From assembly GCA_036654095.1 (NCBI GenBank), contig JAVVSR010000001.1:248001-312000 (forward strand): 64,000 nucleotides of DNA, given 5' to 3'. The position numbers and the translations under genes are program-made. Shown here piece by piece: positions 27,047 through 35,616 of this stretch (positions are counted from its first letter, which is position 1; every line of letters begins with the position of its first letter). The notes below the pieces were generated by a model, which was not told the DNA's origin, ran no database searches, and saw nothing but the letters and a program-made list of their open reading frames with translations. This stretch comes from JAVVSR01 sp036654095 (lineage in GTDB: Bacteria > Bacillota > Clostridia > Christensenellales > CAG-917).

Positions 27047-27641
27047 AATAAAAAAAAATAATGGTGGTAATAACTTGAGTAAACCTTGCGCCATTAGGTC
27101 CAGTAGAGTTTCTCTTTACGAAAACTTTTCGTCGCCGAAAAAGGAGTTTCCTATTAAATCGTAAACCACGGAGTTGCCAACCGCGAGACTAGATTGCCAC
27201 TTAGAGCACACTATAATCCCCAAATTATTTCCAATGGAACAGCCTAGAAGATTTCCTTGACAGACCTAGAGCACACTTAGTTTCTTTTGCAAAGTAAGTT
27301 TCATTAGGCAATCGGCATAGCATATTGGCCAACATACAAAGCCGTGTTCCTAAATTCACATACTCCACTCAAAACAGGCTACACTGCACACAGCGATTAA
27401 CCGCATTACAGGTTTACCCTAACCAGTAGAAGATTTGACATCTACCGAATTAAGCCTCCACGATAATTGGGTCGTTGTTTGCATGCCATTGCAAATCGCC
27501 CAAAAATCTTAACTCCCAGCAGCAGCCCTTGTTTGGGCAACAAAAGCCACCACCAGAAACTTCATCGATATGCCCTTTAACAGTATTTTAACCCTGTCTT
27601 GGGTGTGGCCGGCCTGACTAGAATACTGCACCACCATTTTC
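27047..27641 (-). ncRNA. ole: OLE RNA (ornate, large, extremophilic)
   Basis: A non-coding stretch of about 590 nt, much richer in GC than its flanks, with no open frame, lies exactly where OLE RNA is known: after ispA and before oapA-dxs in the nusB-folD-xseAB-ispA cluster. The RNA begins about 7 nt after a strong promoter. Its ends pair over 9 bp (AATGGTGGT near the 5' end, 27630-27638, with ACCACCATT at 27060-27068), followed by a nine-U run. A second helix pairs 27622-27628 with 27581-27587. The element AGTGTGCTCTA occurs twice (27202-27212, 27267-27277). Identity rests on synteny, length and oapA, not on a covariance search. RNase P RNA and tmRNA signatures are absent. Confidence 0.85.
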
Positions 27642-27647
27642 AATAAT

Positions 27648-27676
27648 ATTATAGCATAACTTTTTAAAAAATTCAA
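27648..27676 (-). promoter_or_regulatory. promoter of the OLE RNA
   Basis: TTGAAT (-35), a 17-bp spacer and a perfect TATAAT (-10) preceded by an extended TGC. Transcription should start near 27641, exactly where the structured RNA begins. Confidence 0.8.
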
Positions 27677-27900
27677 ATGATTTTATAATTATTGCCTAAA
27701 TATATAATAATAATATATACAATATACAGCAAAAAAGTTACTTAATTATAAAATTTATTTATATATAAATAACAATATTGAAAATTTCAATCATATATAA
27801 CAAACAAATTTAGTGTAGTTTTTTTTAAAAATACCGATTTTTATGTTAAAAAACTAATTAATTCATTAAATATTGTATTTAATCAAAAATGAAATATAAC
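27677..27900. other. AT-rich spacer upstream of the OLE promoter
   Basis: About 220 bp of very AT-rich sequence between the ispA stop and the OLE promoter. No clear terminator hairpin was seen, so read-through from ispA into the OLE RNA is possible. Confidence 0.5.
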
Positions 27901-28725
27901 CTAACAACATTTAATTGTTGACAAAAGTTCAATCAATGGTTCATTGTTTTGCAGTGGCTTAATTGCCAAAAGAGCGTTATCAATATTTTGTTTTAAATCC
28001 CTTTTCGCAATTTCAAGCCCAAAAACATTTGCATAGTTGTATTGTAACAGCTTAGCGTCTTTGCCATCTAATACATCTGAAATATCGTCGGCAATTTGAA
28101 ATGCTTGACCAAAATAATCACCAAATGACTTAAGGATAGCAATGGTATCATTATCGGCATTGGCCAAAACAGCGCCTGCCTCGAGAGAACCTGTAAATAA
28201 CTTCCCTGTTTTATATTTATTTACAACATCTAAGTCAAATTCATTAAGGTTCTTAAGGTTTAAGTCAAGATATTGTCCATAAATCATACCACCGATACCT
28301 GCGCAACTTGCAATAATTTTCATGGCTTTAATTTTAAATTCGGTATTGGCATTTTCAAGCATATATTCATAAGCGCCATTAAGCAACGCGTCGCCAGTAA
28401 GTAACGCCTGCCACTCTCCGAATTTTTTATGAACCGTTGGAATTCCCCGTCTTAAATCGTCGTTATCCATACAAGGCATATCATCGTGTACTAGCGAATA
28501 ATTGTGAATAAGTTCAATTCCAACAGCAAAAGGTAAAGCTTCATCGAAATTTCCGCCAACAACATTGTTTGCAATTAGCAGCATAATCGGACGCAACCGT
28601 TTGCCTCCGTCCAATGCGTAAAAAATCGCCTTTCCTATGTCGCCAAAAAAACTTTGCCTTAGCGCCCAATCGGCAACAGCAATATCAACTTCTCTTTTTA
28701 AAAACGAAAGATTATTAATCGACAA
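27901..28725 (-). CDS. ispA: farnesyl/geranyl diphosphate synthase
   Basis: A 274-residue trans-prenyltransferase that builds C15 (or C10) diphosphate from IPP and DMAPP. The first Asp-rich motif is DDMPCMDNDD (81-90), and the second is DDISDVLDGKD; GGKRLRP binds IPP. It is about 20 residues shorter than usual, ending soon after the last helix (LLSTIKCC). The start lies 11 bp inside the end of xseB, the usual xseA-xseB-ispA order. Confidence 0.95.
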   Translation of the reverse strand: MSINNLSFLKREVDIAVADWALRQSFFGDIGKAIFYALDGGKRLRPIMLLIANNVVGGNFDEALPFAVGIELIHNYSLVHDDMPCMDNDDLRRGIPTVHKKFGEWQALLTGDALLNGAYEYMLENANTEFKIKAMKIIASCAGIGGMIYGQYLDLNLKNLNEFDLDVVNKYKTGKLFTGSLEAGAVLANADNDTIAILKSFGDYFGQAFQIADDISDVLDGKDAKLLQYNYANVFGLEIAKRDLKQNIDNALLAIKPLQNNEPLIELLSTIKCC

Positions 28726-28927
28726 TTTTAAATTCCTCCGTTAAATTTGTAAGTTCGTTAGTTAAAAGTTCAATTTTACCTTTACTGTGACTTAAAAATT
28801 CCAAACATTTTCTTGATAATTCAATACCTTTATTAAAAAGTTCGACACTTTCATCAAGTCCAACTTTTTGACCTTCGAGTTTTTTTACAATCGATTCAAG
28901 TTCAGCATAAGCTAATTCAAAATTCAT
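28715..28927 (-). CDS. xseB: exodeoxyribonuclease VII small subunit
   Basis: A 70-residue XseB, nearly all helical. The pattern FELAYAELESIVKKLE, then LDESVELFNKGIELSRKC, is diagnostic. Several small subunits bind one XseA to form the single-strand exonuclease. It overlaps xseA by 4 bp and ispA by 11 bp. Confidence 0.95.
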   Translation of the reverse strand: MNFELAYAELESIVKKLEGQKVGLDESVELFNKGIELSRKCLEFLSHSKGKIELLTNELTNLTEEFKIVD

Positions 28928-30111
28928 AGATTTTCCTCCACAATAGTGTTGACTTCGGCAGATAGTTTTCCATCAATGCCTTTAACCGTAATAATATCAC
29001 CAATATTAACATTTTTGACACTCAAGACTGGATTTACACCTTTATAGACTTTAAAATAACCACTTTTAAGTATTCTAGCGGGGTTTAAATTATCAAGTGT
29101 ATTTATCATTTTTTCTACTAAAAACTCTTTATTTTTTGTAACCGATGTCACCGCTGTAAACATACGCATATCCATCATTTTCAAGCGCGACATATTATCC
29201 TTATAAAGCCTCTCTACGCCATTTAACACACTTGAAGTTAAAAATTTTGTTTTATGCAAATCAGTTTCCAAATTTTTATTTACCGAAAGTTTCATTCGAT
29301 TAACCATATCTACAATCTGCAAATGCGTTTGATAAAAATCATATGCGACAAGTTCGCCAGCAGCAGTCGGTGTAGCGGCGCGAGCATCGGCCGCAAAATC
29401 ACATAGGGTAAAATCGGTTTCGTGACCAACCGCGCTTATAATTGGAGTTTCCATATTGTACACAGCCCTGACCACGGCTTCGTCATAAAACGGCATTAAA
29501 TCTTCCAAACTTCCACCGCCACGCGCTAAAATAACGCAGTCATAGCCTAATTTATCAACGGCATTCAACGCTAATGTAATTTCATTTACAGCAAACTCCC
29601 CTTGAACTTTAACATCTTTTACAACAATATTAATTAAAGGATTTTTTTTGCGTATAGTCCTAAAAATATCTCTAATTACCGCTCCTGTTTTTGAAGTTAC
29701 AACAACAATGTTTTTTGAAAATTTAGGAATTACTTTTTTGTGCGACTCATCAAAAATGCCTTCAGATAAAAGTTTTAGTTTAAGTTCCTCAATTTTTTGA
29801 AAAAGTAAACCGATACCAACAGCCTCAATTTTACTTACAATAAAACTAAACCGACCGCCTGCAACATAATAATCGGGCGAACCAACCACAACAACACTTT
29901 CGCCCTCTTTCGGAACATAGGTTTTTTTATATTGAAAACAGCTACATTGCAAAATTCCGCCTTTATCTTTAAGGCTAAAGTATGCGTGCGCACCGCTAAT
30001 TCTGAAACCCGAAATTTCGCCTAAAATTGCAACATTATGCAACATTTCTTCGGCTACAAAAATGTTTTTAATGTAATTATTAAATTCGGTAACGGTTAAG
30101 GTGTTCAACAT
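28924..30111 (-). CDS. xseA: exodeoxyribonuclease VII large subunit
   Basis: A 395-residue XseA with an N-terminal OB domain (about 1-100; VTEFNNYIKNIF, AILGEISGF) and a catalytic domain carrying VVTSKTGAVIRDIF, ILARGGGSLEDLMPF and SAVGHETDFTLCDFAADARAATPTAA-type motifs. Length is near normal. A 260-bp AT-rich gap separates it from folD, so it may also have its own promoter. Confidence 0.95.
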   Translation of the reverse strand: MLNTLTVTEFNNYIKNIFVAEEMLHNVAILGEISGFRISGAHAYFSLKDKGGILQCSCFQYKKTYVPKEGESVVVVGSPDYYVAGGRFSFIVSKIEAVGIGLLFQKIEELKLKLLSEGIFDESHKKVIPKFSKNIVVVTSKTGAVIRDIFRTIRKKNPLINIVVKDVKVQGEFAVNEITLALNAVDKLGYDCVILARGGGSLEDLMPFYDEAVVRAVYNMETPIISAVGHETDFTLCDFAADARAATPTAAGELVAYDFYQTHLQIVDMVNRMKLSVNKNLETDLHKTKFLTSSVLNGVERLYKDNMSRLKMMDMRMFTAVTSVTKNKEFLVEKMINTLDNLNPARILKSGYFKVYKGVNPVLSVKNVNIGDIITVKGIDGKLSAEVNTIVEENL

Positions 30112-30371
30112 TGAAATATCTCCGCAACAATAAATTATTTCTAAACACGCATAAAGATTTTACAAAATAATTTAATAAAATAACTGGTTAAGATTTTTTT
30201 AAAATACAAAATATGTATTATAAGCCTGAAAATCATTTTAATTAGAACATATAACTAAATTTTAAACCAATTAATGCAAATTTTCAAAAAATACTGTTAA
30301 AAAGCAAAATTATGCAATATAAAAAATAGCTTTAAATTTGCCAGTTAAACTAATAACTAAGTACCAATTTA

Positions 30372-31208
30372 TTAATTTCGACTTGCGCTTTTAATTGTGT
30401 TTTTCATAAGCATAGTAATTGTCATTGGCCCAACGCCACCCGGCACAGGAGTAATAAAACCACATTTTTCCTTAACGTTTTCAAAATCGACGTCACCACA
30501 GAGTTTTCCATTTTCATCGCGGTTCATACCTACGTCAATAACGACAGCGCCCTGCTTGACAAAATCGCTTGTAACAAATTTAGCTTTACCAATCGCCGCG
30601 ACCAAAATATCTGCTCGCGAACAAACCTCTTGTAAGTTTTGAGTTTTGCTGTGACAAATTGTAACCGTCGCGCTTTCTTGAAGCAACAAATTAAACATAG
30701 GCTTCCCAACGATATTGCTTCGTCCAATAACAACGGCATTTTTCCCGACTATTGAAACGCCAGTTGACTTAATAAGCTCAATTATTCCTTGAGGAGTACA
30801 CGAAACCAAGTCAGGAGTGCCTAAACTTAATAACCCGACTTGTTCGGCGCAAAAGCCGTCAACATCTTTTTTAGATGAAATATTTGCTAATATCTTTTTT
30901 TCGTCAAGATGTTTTGGCAAAGGAAGCTGACAAAGTATTCCACTAACATCATCACGCAAATTAAGTTCCGTAACTTTATCCATAATTGTTATTTCGTCAA
31001 TATCCGACGGGTAACGATATGAAAAACTTTCAATCCCAAGTTCCGCGCAAGCATTAATTTTATTGCGAACATAAACTTGGCTTGCCGAGTCATCGCCAAC
31101 TAAAATAACAGCAAGGCCAACTTTCTTGCCCTGCTTTTTTAAGGCTTCAACATCTAATTTTAGCCCTTCTCTAATTTTTTGTGATAAGGATTTTCCATCA
31201 ATAATCAT
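30372..31208 (-). CDS. folD: methylenetetrahydrofolate dehydrogenase/cyclohydrolase
   Basis: A 278-residue bifunctional FolD that interconverts methylene-, methenyl- and formyl-tetrahydrofolate. The YVRNK motif with its catalytic Lys, GILCQLPLPKHL, the NADP-binding VIGRSNIVGKP and the C-terminal TPVPGGVGPMTITML are all present. Length is normal. It is the gene after nusB, spaced by 32 bp. Confidence 0.97.
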   Translation of the reverse strand: MIIDGKSLSQKIREGLKLDVEALKKQGKKVGLAVILVGDDSASQVYVRNKINACAELGIESFSYRYPSDIDEITIMDKVTELNLRDDVSGILCQLPLPKHLDEKKILANISSKKDVDGFCAEQVGLLSLGTPDLVSCTPQGIIELIKSTGVSIVGKNAVVIGRSNIVGKPMFNLLLQESATVTICHSKTQNLQEVCSRADILVAAIGKAKFVTSDFVKQGAVVIDVGMNRDENGKLCGDVDFENVKEKCGFITPVPGGVGPMTITMLMKNTIKSASRN

Positions 31209-31240
31209 CTTATATAATCTCCGTAAATTTGTACAATATT

Positions 31241-31651
31241 TTAGATAGTACCATTTATTTCCTTGTTTATGCTTGAAAGTGTTCCATTTACAAATGATTT
31301 GCTTTTTTCACTGCTATATCGCTCGGCAATTTCAATCGCTTCACTTATAGCCACGGGCGCAGGCACTTCAGGCATATATTTCAGCTCATAGGCGCACAAA
31401 ATCATAACAGCTAAATCGGGTTTATAAACACGCTCAATGGTATAACCTTCAACATATTTTTCAACCAACGATTTAAGTTCGTCAAAATGCAAAATAATGC
31501 CATCGTAAACATTGGTAATGTAAATTTTATCCTCGTTAGTCAACGCGCTGTCGGAAAGCAACACATCTAAAGTAGTATCATTTTTAGTATTATAAAATAA
31601 AAATTCAAAAGTCAGCCTGTACACATTTTCACGCGCGGTGCGTCTGCTCAT
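31241..31651 (-). CDS. nusB: transcription antitermination factor NusB
   Basis: A 136-residue all-helical NusB with the N-terminal SRRTAREN..RLTFEFLF segment that contacts boxA RNA and NusE, and the C-terminal VAISEAIEIAERYSSEKSKSFVNG signature. It acts in rRNA transcription antitermination. It lies between asp23 and folD, as in most Firmicutes. Confidence 0.96.
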   Translation of the reverse strand: MSRRTARENVYRLTFEFLFYNTKNDTTLDVLLSDSALTNEDKIYITNVYDGIILHFDELKSLVEKYVEGYTIERVYKPDLAVMILCAYELKYMPEVPAPVAISEAIEIAERYSSEKSKSFVNGTLSSINKEINGTI

Positions 31652-31684
31652 AGTAACCTCGTATATTAAAGAAAAAATAAATAA

Positions 31685-32089
31685 CTAATTGTTTTTATCG
31701 GTAGTTAAATCATCTTTTTCGATTTCATTGGTAGCGTCATCAAAAAGATGTTCAATAGGTGGAGTAACAGTATCATCACAAATTATGCTGACTACCATAA
31801 CATTGATTTCCGAAACTTTGTAGCAAGTTTCCCTTTCTATGTCTTTTTTAATTCGCTCCTGAACGGCGCAAACAGTGTTTGGAATATTATAACCATAATT
31901 AAGGTTTACAAAGATATCAAGCTTGACCTTTCCATCAAGCAGATAAGCTTGTACATCGCTTGAAAAACGTGAACTTTTTTTTCGGTCAGATGAAAGCAAT
32001 CTAATTCCCTCGACCTGACTTGCGCTTTTTGTAGCAATCGCGATTATGATATCGCTATACACCTCGGTATTTGATTTTTCTCTAGACAT
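31685..32089 (-). CDS. Asp23/Gls24 family protein (YqhY-like)
   Basis: A 134-residue DUF322 protein. The pattern EVYSDIIIAIATKSASQVEGI, then a beta-rich core with VQERIKKDIERET, is typical of Asp23/Gls24 proteins. The homologue at this position in Bacillus (YqhY, before nusB) is linked to acetyl-CoA carboxylase and lipid homeostasis; the exact role here is not known. It is the first gene of the nusB-folD cluster and has a strong promoter 29-57 bp upstream. Confidence 0.9.
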   Translation of the reverse strand: MSREKSNTEVYSDIIIAIATKSASQVEGIRLLSSDRKKSSRFSSDVQAYLLDGKVKLDIFVNLNYGYNIPNTVCAVQERIKKDIERETCYKVSEINVMVVSIICDDTVTPPIEHLFDDATNEIEKDDLTTDKNN

Positions 32090-32117
32090 ATATAAAACTC
32101 CTTAATGAATGTAAATT

Positions 32118-32146
32118 ATTATAACACATAAGGTTTTTTTTTACAA
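32118..32146 (-). promoter_or_regulatory. promoter of asp23-nusB-folD
   Basis: TTGTAA (-35), a 17-bp spacer containing an A-tract, and TATAAT (-10) with an extended TGT lie 29 bp before the gene. Confidence 0.65.
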
Positions 32147-32167
32147 CAATTTTAAGTTATAAAGCAA

Positions 32168-32192
32168 CACGCGCGCAAAATTTGCGCGCGTG
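32168..32192 (-). terminator. GC-rich perfect hairpin after spoIIIAH
   Basis: A 12-bp perfect inverted repeat (CACGCGCGCAAA/TTTGCGCGCGTG) around one central base lies 43 bp past the spoIIIAH stop. No U-tract follows directly in the minus-strand RNA, so it may be a terminator of weak type, an mRNA 3'-end stabiliser or a protein site. Confidence 0.5.
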
Positions 32193-32234
32193 ATTAAAGG
32201 AAAATCGAATATATTGTTAAAATATTATATAATT

Positions 32235-32711
32235 TTAATAAGCGCTAATGTGAATTTGCTTTGCATTATATTCAGTAGCAGATGTGACTATTGAATATAT
32301 TTGCGCCACTTCTGCCGATTGAAGGTCATCGTCAGCAACTACAACCGAGCAGTTGTTTTTACTCATCGTTACGATAACATCGGTAAATCCTTTTGTTTTG
32401 ATTAAACTTTCAACGCGCATTTCCTGTTCCATAGCGGTGCAAATGTCAAGTTTTTGTTTTTCTGCAGAAGTTTTAGCCTCGGTGCTTGAAGTAGATGCCG
32501 TCAAAATAGCGTCAAGATAATCAATAATTTCTTGCCGAGTAGTTTGTCGGTCGCTTCTAAATGAGCTGAATGTTGCGGCAACTGTCGGCGGATTACCACC
32601 ACTTACCGCTGCATTTGTTAGCTTTTTATTAAGCCAAACATTCAGGAATGCTGATGCTACCAGCAGTACTATCATTGTAGATAATACTATAATCTTTTTT
32701 TTGTTTTTCAT
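32235..32711 (-). CDS. spoIIIAH: stage III sporulation protein AH
   Basis: A 158-residue protein with an N-terminal membrane helix (about 7-25) and a YscJ/FliF-like ring-forming domain in the C-terminal half. It is shorter than Bacillus SpoIIIAH. The C-terminal DVIVTMSKNNCSVVVADDDLQSAEVAQIYSIV matches the family end. In other spore-formers SpoIIIAH in the mother cell binds forespore SpoIIQ to form the feeding channel. It is the last gene of the operon. Confidence 0.92.
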   Translation of the reverse strand: MKNKKKIIVLSTMIVLLVASAFLNVWLNKKLTNAAVSGGNPPTVAATFSSFRSDRQTTRQEIIDYLDAILTASTSSTEAKTSAEKQKLDICTAMEQEMRVESLIKTKGFTDVIVTMSKNNCSVVVADDDLQSAEVAQIYSIVTSATEYNAKQIHISAY

Positions 32712-32720
32712 ATAAACCTC

Positions 32721-33314
32721 CTAGTTATTCATAGTGAATATTTCAATTTTATTTTGTTCAATATTTAGCGCTGTCGACGCTGCTCTAAGCAACTCAAGCC
32801 TTACTTTAATGCTATTTGCGCCTTCGGCAACAATTATTACGCCCTGTATTTTTGGGCTTAACTCCTTAACTACCAGTGGAGTTGTTTTTCCGTCAACAGT
32901 TATAAGTATTGGCGAAGTAGTTTCATCGGTTGTTGTTGATTTTAAATTCGAACCTCCGCTATCGTCCTCGCGAGTGGTCGTATTGATTTTTTCCTCTATC
33001 GCGGTCACGAGTTCGGTTGTTCCATCGTACGTAATTAAAACTCTAACCTTTCCAGCGCCACTTATTGTAGATAAAATACTTTCTAATCTTACTTCGTCGT
33101 TAAGATAACCTGCTTCGGTATTGCCGCTAGTCGTCTGACTAACTTTTTTATCTTTACCCAGTGTCGACGCATACACAAGTAACGCTATCGCTATTAAAAT
33201 TATGCTAATTATCAACTCAATATTCTTAATTTTTTTAAATCTGTAAAAAATCTCTTGAAAGTTTATTTTCTTATGAATATCCGACTGCCCGTCTACCTTT
33301 TTATTATCCTCCAT
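32721..33314 (-). CDS. spoIIIAG: stage III sporulation protein AG
   Basis: A 197-residue single-pass protein with the helix at about 34-53 and a ring-building motif domain after it: LESILSTISGAGKVRVLITY, then PKIQGVIIVAEGANSIKVRLELLRA. SpoIIIAG forms a large secretion-like ring in the feeding tube. The start overlaps the end of spoIIIAF by 11 bp. Confidence 0.94.
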   Translation of the reverse strand: MEDNKKVDGQSDIHKKINFQEIFYRFKKIKNIELIISIILIAIALLVYASTLGKDKKVSQTTSGNTEAGYLNDEVRLESILSTISGAGKVRVLITYDGTTELVTAIEEKINTTTREDDSGGSNLKSTTTDETTSPILITVDGKTTPLVVKELSPKIQGVIIVAEGANSIKVRLELLRAASTALNIEQNKIEIFTMNN

Positions 33315-33789
33315 ACAGCACCCTCACTTGGTCAAGGTCAAGATTAAGAAAGTTAGAAACAATCGCTTTGACCTTATTTGATATATCTATATGCGCGCTG
33401 TTTTTATCTATGCTAGACTTACTTAAATTTACATTTACATAGTCAATAATAGTCAAATTGCGCGAATTTTCGACAATGCTAACAGAAGTATTGTCATAGC
33501 CTTTCTCCTTTAAAAGTTTTTCAACAGACTTTTCTTTTTCGTAATATTTTTTTGACGCGACATTATTTAAAAATTCATTATCCAATTTGATATCGGCCGA
33601 AAAGTCAAAAATGGTATCAAAATTTATATCACGATTCAATAGCTTAGGCAGTGGTGATATTATTACAAATATAATAACAATAGAAAATATGCCTTTAATG
33701 TACTTATTTGTTTGGCCTTCGGGAAGCAAAATGTCGGTAAGTACGCCCAAAATAATTACGCCTACTATGCTTAAAACCCACTGACTCAT
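33304..33789 (-). CDS. spoIIIAF: stage III sporulation protein AF
   Basis: A 161-residue protein with two N-terminal helices (SQWVLSIVGVIILGVLTDILLP and YIKGIFSIVIIFVIISPLP) and a soluble ring-building domain with IDISNKVKAIVSNFLNLDLDQVRVLY. I placed the start at ATG 33789, ten bases after GGAGG; a longer reading frame upstream has no support. It lies between spoIIIAE and spoIIIAG. Confidence 0.92.
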   Translation of the reverse strand: MSQWVLSIVGVIILGVLTDILLPEGQTNKYIKGIFSIVIIFVIISPLPKLLNRDINFDTIFDFSADIKLDNEFLNNVASKKYYEKEKSVEKLLKEKGYDNTSVSIVENSRNLTIIDYVNVNLSKSSIDKNSAHIDISNKVKAIVSNFLNLDLDQVRVLYGG

Positions 33790-33832
33790 ACCATTGATAC
33801 CTCCTAATTTAAATAACTTAAATAGATTATGC

Positions 33833-35032
33833 CTACACCACACCTAAATTGCAGGTAAACATAACCAACATAATCACTATAAAATACATAAATGCTACTC
33901 CAAATAAAACAGATAGAAGTAGTGTCATACTTTTAGACAGGCCGTGAAGTAAATCGGCTATTTTATTGTCGCAAAGCGGTTCACAGATAGATGATGCAAG
34001 CTTTAACGATATTGTAAAAACAATCAATTTGATTATAGGCAACAATATTATTGTTAAAATAATTAGCAAACCAGTTATACCAAGTGAATTTTTAATTAAA
34101 ATACAACTTGCAAGCACTAAATCAAACCCGTCGGAAATATATCCGCCCAAAATAGGCACATAGCTGCTGATTGCAAATTTTGTAGCCGTAATACCAATTC
34201 CGTCGATAGTGCGTCCAGCTATGCCCCTAATCGTCACAAACATCATAAATAAACTAAAAACGATACCTAACGTCCATTCGGAAACACTTTTAAAAAAATT
34301 GGTAAATTTATCTAACTTAACATTTTTTGATAAGTTGCCAACTATGGTAAACACTATTCCAGCTATAAAACACGGAATTATGAAAACTGCAATAATTTTA
34401 ATAATAAATCCAGTAGAAATCACCATAAGCGGTTGATAAAGCCCCACGCTTGTAACCCCGCCCAAAGCAGTCATTAAGGTTAAAAATAATGGAAGCATTG
34501 CGTCCATAAGCGATTTTAGTCGTAAAACTGTTTCAGAAGTCATTTTTACGTATGATATAATTGTATTAAGTAAAAGGATAATAATGGCGGCATAACATAC
34601 AAAATAAATTATTTCGTTTGTTGACTTATTTAAAAAACCTGAATTTAATCCACTTAAAATTCCATATAAAATTGCGATAAATATAATTGATATTAAACTA
34701 GGCAAAAAACTAACAAAACTTTTTATAATACTTTGAAACACAACGTTAAACATTTCATCTAAGCCATCGTCATAGTTACCTTTTGCAATTTTAATTACAA
34801 TATCGCGCAGATTGTTATTGTTAAACAATTTTTTTTCATCATCTGAGAGGTTATTAAAATAATTTTCAAGGTCATCGGTTTTCAGCTTGTCAACTTGCTC
34901 GTCGACGGAGTCGTCAAGCTGTTCTTCTGCTGTTTTTTCATTGGCTAGTATTATATTATTCGGTTGATTATAGAACACTATTAGCATTACAAATGTTAAA
35001 AATACAAAAATCAACGCTATTTTCCTTTTCAT
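33833..35032 (-). CDS. spoIIIAE: stage III sporulation protein AE
   Basis: A 399-residue polytopic protein with a signal peptide (about 1-30), an acidic segment (EEQLDDSVDEQVDKLKTDDLENY) and about eight membrane helices including the conserved TALGGVTSVGLYQPLM region. It is the membrane core of the SpoIIIA complex. The start overlaps the spoIIIAD stop by four bases. Confidence 0.95.
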   Translation of the reverse strand: MKRKIALIFVFLTFVMLIVFYNQPNNIILANEKTAEEQLDDSVDEQVDKLKTDDLENYFNNLSDDEKKLFNNNNLRDIVIKIAKGNYDDGLDEMFNVVFQSIIKSFVSFLPSLISIIFIAILYGILSGLNSGFLNKSTNEIIYFVCYAAIIILLLNTIISYVKMTSETVLRLKSLMDAMLPLFLTLMTALGGVTSVGLYQPLMVISTGFIIKIIAVFIIPCFIAGIVFTIVGNLSKNVKLDKFTNFFKSVSEWTLGIVFSLFMMFVTIRGIAGRTIDGIGITATKFAISSYVPILGGYISDGFDLVLASCILIKNSLGITGLLIILTIILLPIIKLIVFTISLKLASSICEPLCDNKIADLLHGLSKSMTLLLSVLFGVAFMYFIVIMLVMFTCNLGVV

Positions 35033-35415
35033 TGCACTAATTTTGAAACCACATCAATAAGCGAAGTCAATATCGGTAAAGCCATTAAAAAAATAACAAT
35101 CTTACCCGATAGTTGAAGTTTTTTTGCGATGCTTGGCGTGCCATAATCCTCGCAAATGCTTGCGGAATATTCAGTTAAATACCCTATTCCAATTATTTTT
35201 AAAATTCCTTGAAATAGCTTGTCCGATATTCCGCTTTTGTCAACAATTTGATAAAATGCACCAATAACTTGGTTAAATGAGTTAATTAGCATAATTAAAA
35301 TAATTATGCCTGTTGCCAGTGTCGCAAATATAGCAAATTCAGGCTTTGCTGTTTTTAACAACCCTGCTATTACCGCGCCCAATATTCCTATTCCAATTAT
35401 CTTAAATATTTCCAT
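35029..35415 (-). CDS. spoIIIAD: stage III sporulation protein AD
   Basis: A 128-residue protein with about three to four helices; FKIIGIGILGAVIAGLLKTAKPEFAIF and GIGYLTEYSASICEDYG are family hallmarks. It is similar in fold to SpoIIIAC, which is encoded 2 bp upstream. Confidence 0.95.
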   Translation of the reverse strand: MEIFKIIGIGILGAVIAGLLKTAKPEFAIFATLATGIIILIMLINSFNQVIGAFYQIVDKSGISDKLFQGILKIIGIGYLTEYSASICEDYGTPSIAKKLQLSGKIVIFLMALPILTSLIDVVSKLVQ

Positions 35416-35417
35416 TT

Positions 35418-35615
35418 TTAATATAACCCGAAAATTTGCTTTATCGTGTCAAAAAGCCCGCCTATCAAGTCCATAACAAGTAAAAGCACTATCACAACAC
35501 CTGCAATGGTAACAAAATTGCCAATTTCTTCTTTGTCGCTTTTCTTGAGAATTACGTTTATAACTGCGGTTAAAATTCCAATACCCGCTATTTTTAAAAT
35601 AATATCAATTCCCAT
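35418..35615 (-). CDS. spoIIIAC: stage III sporulation protein AC
   Basis: A 65-residue protein with two helices; MGIDIILKIAGIGILTAVIN and LKKSDKEEIGNFVTIAGVV are highly conserved in the family. It starts 1 bp after spoIIIAB. Confidence 0.95.
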   Translation of the reverse strand: MGIDIILKIAGIGILTAVINVILKKSDKEEIGNFVTIAGVVIVLLLVMDLIGGLFDTIKQIFGLY

Positions 35616-35616
35616 A

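Noticed and set aside
27047..27641. RNase P RNA or tmRNA as the identity of the large non-coding RNA.
   Set aside because: The conserved GAGGAAAGTCC and ACAGAA-type motifs of RNase P and the tRNA-like ends and tag frame of tmRNA are absent. Gene context fits OLE RNA.
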